A DNA stretch of 9,460 bases, taken from assembly GCA_002295325.1 (NCBI GenBank), contig DBGA01000065.1, positions 15,767 to 25,226 of the forward strand, read 5' to 3'. The position numbers were made by a program, and so were the translations under genes. Below are positions 6,107 to 9,460 of the stretch, in pieces. The notes beneath the pieces were generated by a model, which saw nothing but the letters and a program-made list of their open reading frames with translations, was not told the origin of the DNA and searched no databases. The stretch's first letter is position 1, and each line of letters begins with the position of its first letter. Source of the stretch: Ruminococcaceae bacterium UBA866. Lineage in GTDB: Bacteria; Bacillota; Clostridia; Oscillospirales; Ruminococcaceae.

Positions 6107-7039
6107 ATGGTAGTAGAAATTTCAAATTTAGTAAAACGCTATGGAGACTTAATAGCAATAGATCATATGAATTTAGAGATTAAAGAGGGAGAAATTTTTG
6201 GCCTATTAGGACCAAATGGTTCAGGAAAAAGCACTGCAATCAACTGTATATTATCTTTGCTCAAATTTGATAAGGGCGACATAAAAGTATTTGGTAAAGA
6301 AATGAGCCCAACTGCTTATGACACCAAACGTAACATTGGAATCGTTATGCAAAATGTTGCTGTGTTTAATGAGCTTACAGTATATGAAAATATTGACTAT
6401 TTCTGCGGCCTATACATAAAAGATAAAGCGAAGAAAAGAGAATTGGTTCAAGAGGCAATTGACTTTGTTGGATTAAATGAATTTAGAAAGTTTTATCCTA
6501 AGAAACTAAGTGGTGGATTATTAAGAAGATTAAACATTGCTTGTGGAATCGCTCATAAACCAAAGCTAATCATATTGGATGAGCCAACAGTAGCAGTTGA
6601 CCCCCAAAGCAGAAACAACATTTTAGAGGGAATCAAAAAGTTAAATCAACAGGGTGCAACCGTTATTTATACTTCTCATTACATGGAAGAAATTGAGCAA
6701 CTATGTACAAGGATTGCAATTATGGATAAAGGAAAGGTAATTGCATTGGGTGCAAAGGAAGAGTTAAAATCAATGATTTCAGCAGGAGAAAAAATTGTGT
6801 TGGAAGCATTTAATGTCACTGAAGAAATGCTAGTTGAAATCAAATCACTTCCTAATGTAGTTTCTGTAGATTATATTGATGATAGATTGACTATCAAAAC
6901 CAAGAGCGGAAAGAGCAATATCTCAATGCTGCTATCCTATATTGAAAAGAATGATATTTCTTATGGTAAAGTGTACTCAGAATTGCCAACGCTAAACGAT
7001 GTTTTCTTAGAGATTACAGGCACTGCATTAAGAGATTAG
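6107..7039 (+). CDS. ABC transporter ATP-binding protein, ABC-2 exporter type (LnrL-like)
   Basis: The 310-residue protein is the motor subunit of a drug- or lipid-type exporter. It has Walker A GPNGSGKST (35-43), the Q-loop glutamine Q82, the signature LSGGLLRRL (134-142), Walker B LIILDEP (154-160) with E159, D-loop VAVDP (162-166) and switch H191. A C-terminal extension (about 225-310) is of the kind seen in DrrA/CcmA-like ATPases. The start was moved to the ATG at 6107: AAGGAGA ends at 6100, so an in-frame ATG at 6101 would have no spacing, while 6107 has 6 bases. Permease 1 begins 11 bases after the stop, whose TAG is part of the AGGAGG of the next gene. Together with the two permeases and the divergent kinase-regulator pair, it matches the layout of the LnrLMN linearmycin-resistance exporter. 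The SagG streptolysin-type ATPases are a second close comparison. The substrate here is unknown. Confidence 0.93.
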   Translation: MVVEISNLVKRYGDLIAIDHMNLEIKEGEIFGLLGPNGSGKSTAINCILSLLKFDKGDIKVFGKEMSPTAYDTKRNIGIVMQNVAVFNELTVYENIDYFCGLYIKDKAKKRELVQEAIDFVGLNEFRKFYPKKLSGGLLRRLNIACGIAHKPKLIILDEPTVAVDPQSRNNILEGIKKLNQQGATVIYTSHYMEEIEQLCTRIAIMDKGKVIALGAKEELKSMISAGEKIVLEAFNVTEEMLVEIKSLPNVVSVDYIDDRLTIKTKSGKSNISMLLSYIEKNDISYGKVYSELPTLNDVFLEITGTALRD

Positions 7040-7049
7040 GAGGACAACT

Positions 7050-8159
7050 ATGTTTTTTCACATATTTAAGTATAAAGTAAAAATAATGATGGCAGATAGG
7101 AGTGGACTATTTTGGTTAATTTTATTTCCAATTCTAATGTCAACCTTGTTCTACTTGGCATTTTCTAACCTATTAAACGGTGAAGCTTTTCAAAAAATTG
7201 ATGTTGCCATTATAAACGAGGCTAGTAATCCTAGGTTTACCCAGATGCTAGATGAGTCAGAGATTTGCAATATAACAAAAACAACTGAAGAATCTGCAAA
7301 AAAACTTCTAGACGAGGGAAAAGTTAGCGGTATTATCGACGTTAAGGGTGAACCTAATTTAACGATTTCTGATAATGGAATAAACCAAAGTATTTTAAAG
7401 ACTGTACTAGACTCTTATCAACAAGTAACCGCCACAATAAATGGTGTTGTTGAACAAAACCCTGAGATTTTAAAGACTAACTTCTTAAATGAATTAAATG
7501 TACGTCACCAATTCACAAAAGAAAAATCAATAGGTACTTCAACAAATGCAGTCGTTATCTTTTTCTATGCGCTTATTGCAATGTCAACTTTAATGGGTGG
7601 AACCCAAGCAATTTCAGATATTGAGATGACACAAGCAGATCAAACTGCCTCTGCCGCTAGGTTAAATGTTGCTCCAACTCATAAATTAAAGGTGCTTGTC
7701 TCTACGCTTAGTGCGACAATACTATTTCACTTTCTGTGTGTTCTTTTGTCTATTGCCTATATGGCTTTTGTATTGAAACTTGACTTTAGTTCTTCAATTG
7801 GATATATTATTTTACTTACATTTGTAGGCAGCTTTACAGGTATAATGCTTGGCGCAATGATTAGTTCCTTTATAAAGAAACAAGGAACTAAGGTAGCAAT
7901 TATTATTGGTGTAACAAATTTCGGCTCATTCTTAGCAGGTATGATGTCGGTTGAAGTTAAATACTGGGTACAAGAAACCATCCCAATTCTAGCATATATC
8001 AATCCATTAAACTTAGTAACCGATGGTTTGTATTCACTCTATTATTATGGAGTAAACGAGCGCTATTTTATTAACCTTGCTCTTCTCTTTGCGTTTGGGG
8101 TGCTTGGTTGCGCTGTAACCTACTTTAAAGTTAGGGGGCAAAAATATGCAAGCATTTAA
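7050..8159 (+). CDS. ABC-2 type permease 1 (LnrM-like)
   Basis: The 369-residue integral membrane subunit has the ABC2_membrane_3 layout. One N-terminal helix (about residues 18-40) is followed by a large extracytoplasmic domain (about 41-163) that starts with a KIDVAIINEAS strand, and then five helices at about 165-188, 217-240, 249-273, 282-302 and 340-358. AINPLN-like residues (YINPLNLVTDG, 316-326) before the last helix are typical of these permeases. The start has AGGAGG 6 bases upstream. It would pair with permease 2 to form a heterodimeric pore driven by the ATPase. No signal of truncation is visible, and the length is normal for the family. Confidence 0.9.
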   Translation: MFFHIFKYKVKIMMADRSGLFWLILFPILMSTLFYLAFSNLLNGEAFQKIDVAIINEASNPRFTQMLDESEICNITKTTEESAKKLLDEGKVSGIIDVKGEPNLTISDNGINQSILKTVLDSYQQVTATINGVVEQNPEILKTNFLNELNVRHQFTKEKSIGTSTNAVVIFFYALIAMSTLMGGTQAISDIEMTQADQTASAARLNVAPTHKLKVLVSTLSATILFHFLCVLLSIAYMAFVLKLDFSSSIGYIILLTFVGSFTGIMLGAMISSFIKKQGTKVAIIIGVTNFGSFLAGMMSVEVKYWVQETIPILAYINPLNLVTDGLYSLYYYGVNERYFINLALLFAFGVLGCAVTYFKVRGQKYASI

Positions 8160-9285
8160 ACTGTATTTTAAAATATTAAAAAAGACTGCATTAATGCCAA
8201 TCTTATTGTTTGTTATTATATTTGCAATGCTAACTGTCACGTTTAGCCAAACATCTAGCAAAACCAATGAATTTGAGCTTACAAAATGTAAGGTTGCAGT
8301 AATCGATTATGATAAATCAATATTATCTAAAGAGCTTACAAAATATATTGGCGAGAAGGCTAAATTAGTCACCGTTGAAAATGATGAAAATAGCATCAAG
8401 GACGCATTATTCTTCCGCGAGATTGACTATATTGCAACTATTCCAGCTTCTTTTGGGGCCTCATTTGAGCAAAACAATATGCTAACCATTGAGTCAATGC
8501 AAATCCCTGATAGCACAAATGCAAAGCTAGTTTCAAATCTAATTGATAGCTACTTAAATACCGCGAAAATTTATCTAGATGCAACAGGAAAGATTGAATA
8601 TCAAGCAGTAAAAGAGGATTTATCTATTTCAACTAAAGTTGATGTGGTAGTTGAAAACAAAGCAAAAACATCAAGTACAAGTTTATACCTGAATTATTTT
8701 TCCTTTACAATGTTATCAATTATGATTTTGGCAATATCTATGATAATGACTAGTGTAAACGAAATTAATGTTAAACGTCGTTATCTTGCCTCTCCCCAAA
8801 AAACATCACCCTTTACTTTAAAAATGTTAACAGCTAATATGATTTTGATGTTGGCTATAGTATTAGTTTTTGCTATCATTTCAATTGTGATGTATAGTGA
8901 TGTTGTATTCAGCACACGGGGAATATTGTGGCTAGTAAACGTACTTAGTTTTTCTACTTTTGCCCTTTGCTTTGGTTTTTTTATATCAAACCTTGCATCT
9001 AAAGCCTCAGCATGGGCAATTTCGAACTGTGTTTCAATGAGCTTAGGCTTTCTAGGTGGCGCATTTGTACCTCAAGAGATGCTCAGTGAGTCAATTTTGA
9101 AGTTTGGAGTAATCAATCCCGTGTACTGGTTTGTTAAAGCTAACAATACAATCGATAGTTTAAATACATTTAACACGGAAACTCTAAACCCCGTAATACT
9201 AAGCGTTAGTATTCTATTAGGATTTGCCTGCGCATTTGCAGCAATGACATTGGTTGTGATGAAATATAAGAGAAGAAGTAATTAG
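8146..9285 (+). CDS. ABC-2 type permease 2 (LnrN-like)
   Basis: The 379-residue protein has the same topology as permease 1. Its helices lie at about residues 16-34, 183-203, 229-249, 260-283, 290-308 and 348-372, and an extracytoplasmic domain spans about 35-180 (KCKVAVIDYDKSILSKEL near its start). VINPVYWFVKANNTID (322-337) aligns with the INPLN region of the partner, so the two are probably ancient duplicates. The gene overlaps the end of permease 1 by 14 bases, and its ribosome binding site (AGGGGG) lies inside that gene, implying coupled translation and balanced amounts. Two different permeases plus one ATPase is the arrangement of LnrLMN and SagGHI exporters. No precursor peptide gene lies next to it, which favours a resistance role over export of a self-made peptide. 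Confidence 0.9.
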   Translation: MQAFKLYFKILKKTALMPILLFVIIFAMLTVTFSQTSSKTNEFELTKCKVAVIDYDKSILSKELTKYIGEKAKLVTVENDENSIKDALFFREIDYIATIPASFGASFEQNNMLTIESMQIPDSTNAKLVSNLIDSYLNTAKIYLDATGKIEYQAVKEDLSISTKVDVVVENKAKTSSTSLYLNYFSFTMLSIMILAISMIMTSVNEINVKRRYLASPQKTSPFTLKMLTANMILMLAIVLVFAIISIVMYSDVVFSTRGILWLVNVLSFSTFALCFGFFISNLASKASAWAISNCVSMSLGFLGGAFVPQEMLSESILKFGVINPVYWFVKANNTIDSLNTFNTETLNPVILSVSILLGFACAFAAMTLVVMKYKRRSN

Positions 9286-9358
9286 TGCCATCAAAAATGA
9301 ATATAAGGCAAAAATTTAGTTAAATAGGTGCATCCTAGATTATCCAAAAAGGCAGGCA

Positions 9359-9395
9359 GTCACGGTGAACTATACCGCCTAAAACGGACAGTGAC
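9359..9395. repeat. Imperfect palindromic segment, possible mobile-element end
   Basis: GTCAC (9359-9363) and GTGAC (9391-9395) enclose two smaller mutually exclusive stems, CGGT with ACCG (9363-9366 and 9374-9377) and CCG with CGG (9375-9377 and 9385-9387). Compact hairpins of this kind often mark the ends of IS200-like or REP-associated elements. The assignment is tentative because the gene to the right is cut off. Confidence 0.25.
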
Positions 9396-9402
9396 AAAAA
9401 GG

Positions 9403-9443
9403 ACCTCCTACCGTAGAATAGAAACTACGATAGGAGGTTTTTT
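9403..9443 (+). promoter_or_regulatory. Hairpin with T-tract: terminator of the exporter operon and ribosome-binding-site sequestering element
   Basis: A 14-bp stem with one C-A mismatch pairs 9403-9416 with 9425-9438, has an eight-base loop and is followed by a run of T. It has the form of an intrinsic terminator and is the first strong hairpin after permease 2. The 3' arm contains AGGAGG (9432-9437), the ribosome binding site of the ATG at 9446. The folded RNA would both end read-through from the exporter genes and hide this site. Confidence 0.65.
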
Positions 9444-9445
9444 GT

Positions 9446-9460
9446 ATGCCCAGAAAAATA
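9446..9460 (+). CDS. Start of a gene cut by the right edge, possibly an IS200-like/REP-associated transposase
   Basis: Only five codons are visible (MPRKI), after an AGGAGG eight bases upstream. The MPRK start is common in Y1 (IS200-like or REP-associated) transposases, and hairpins before the gene fit that idea. Five residues cannot establish identity, so the product name is a guess from context; that a gene starts here is more likely than what it encodes. Confidence 0.35.

Noticed and set aside
8034..8267. Minus-strand open frame across the permease 1/permease 2 junction
   Set aside because: Both permease frames are well supported on the plus strand; this is a shadow without a ribosome binding site or a recognisable family.
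1..9460. Search for CRISPR arrays, tRNA or rRNA genes and riboswitches
   Set aside because: No regularly spaced repeats, cloverleaf-like segments or recognised aptamer cores were seen by eye.

Overview
The window reads as chromosomal DNA from a low-GC Gram-positive bacterium, most likely a member of the Clostridia or a related Firmicute. The evidence is the AT-rich sequence, strong AGGAGG-type ribosome binding sites, sigma-A-like promoters, intrinsic terminators and the protein families present. I could not run a database search, so the taxonomic placement is an inference.

Layout from left to right. Positions 1-1398 (minus) hold the N-terminal 466 codons of an AMP-forming acyl-CoA synthetase that runs off the left edge. 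Divergent from it, 1625-2362 (plus) encodes a signal-less Amidase_3-like cell-wall hydrolase with a C-terminal bacterial SH3 domain, followed by a structured intergenic stretch with two strong hairpins. Four minus-strand genes follow, listed here in coordinate order: a membrane-anchored zinc-ribbon protein (2634-3623), a small three-helix membrane protein (3779-4186), a NarL/LuxR-type response regulator (4250-4873) and a DesK/NarL-type sensor histidine kinase (4870-5940). Transcription of the last three runs kinase, regulator, membrane protein. On the plus strand, divergent from the kinase, lies a three-gene ABC-2 exporter operon: ATPase (6107-7039), permease 1 (7050-8159) and permease 2 (8146-9285). 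The right edge holds a hairpin that buries the ribosome binding site of a gene whose first five codons are visible; it may be a mobile-element transposase.

The core is a two-component system controlling an ATPase-permease-permease exporter. This is the architecture of the Bacillus subtilis linearmycin-resistance system LnrJK-LnrLMN (formerly YfiJKLMN), and the exporter half also resembles the SagGHI type. The likely logic is that the kinase senses a membrane-active compound, the regulator activates the exporter genes, and the pump removes the compound from the membrane.

The most interesting signal is a candidate regulator-binding site. An inverted repeat with arms ATGTCA and TGACAT lies between the divergent kinase and exporter promoters. 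A near copy lies directly upstream of the -35 box of the zinc-ribbon gene, at about the same distance from the predicted transcription start. This suggests that the zinc-ribbon protein belongs to the same regulon as the exporter, and that the small membrane protein is a third member of the signalling operon. Both proteins would then be uncharacterised parts of an envelope-stress or antibiotic-response module.
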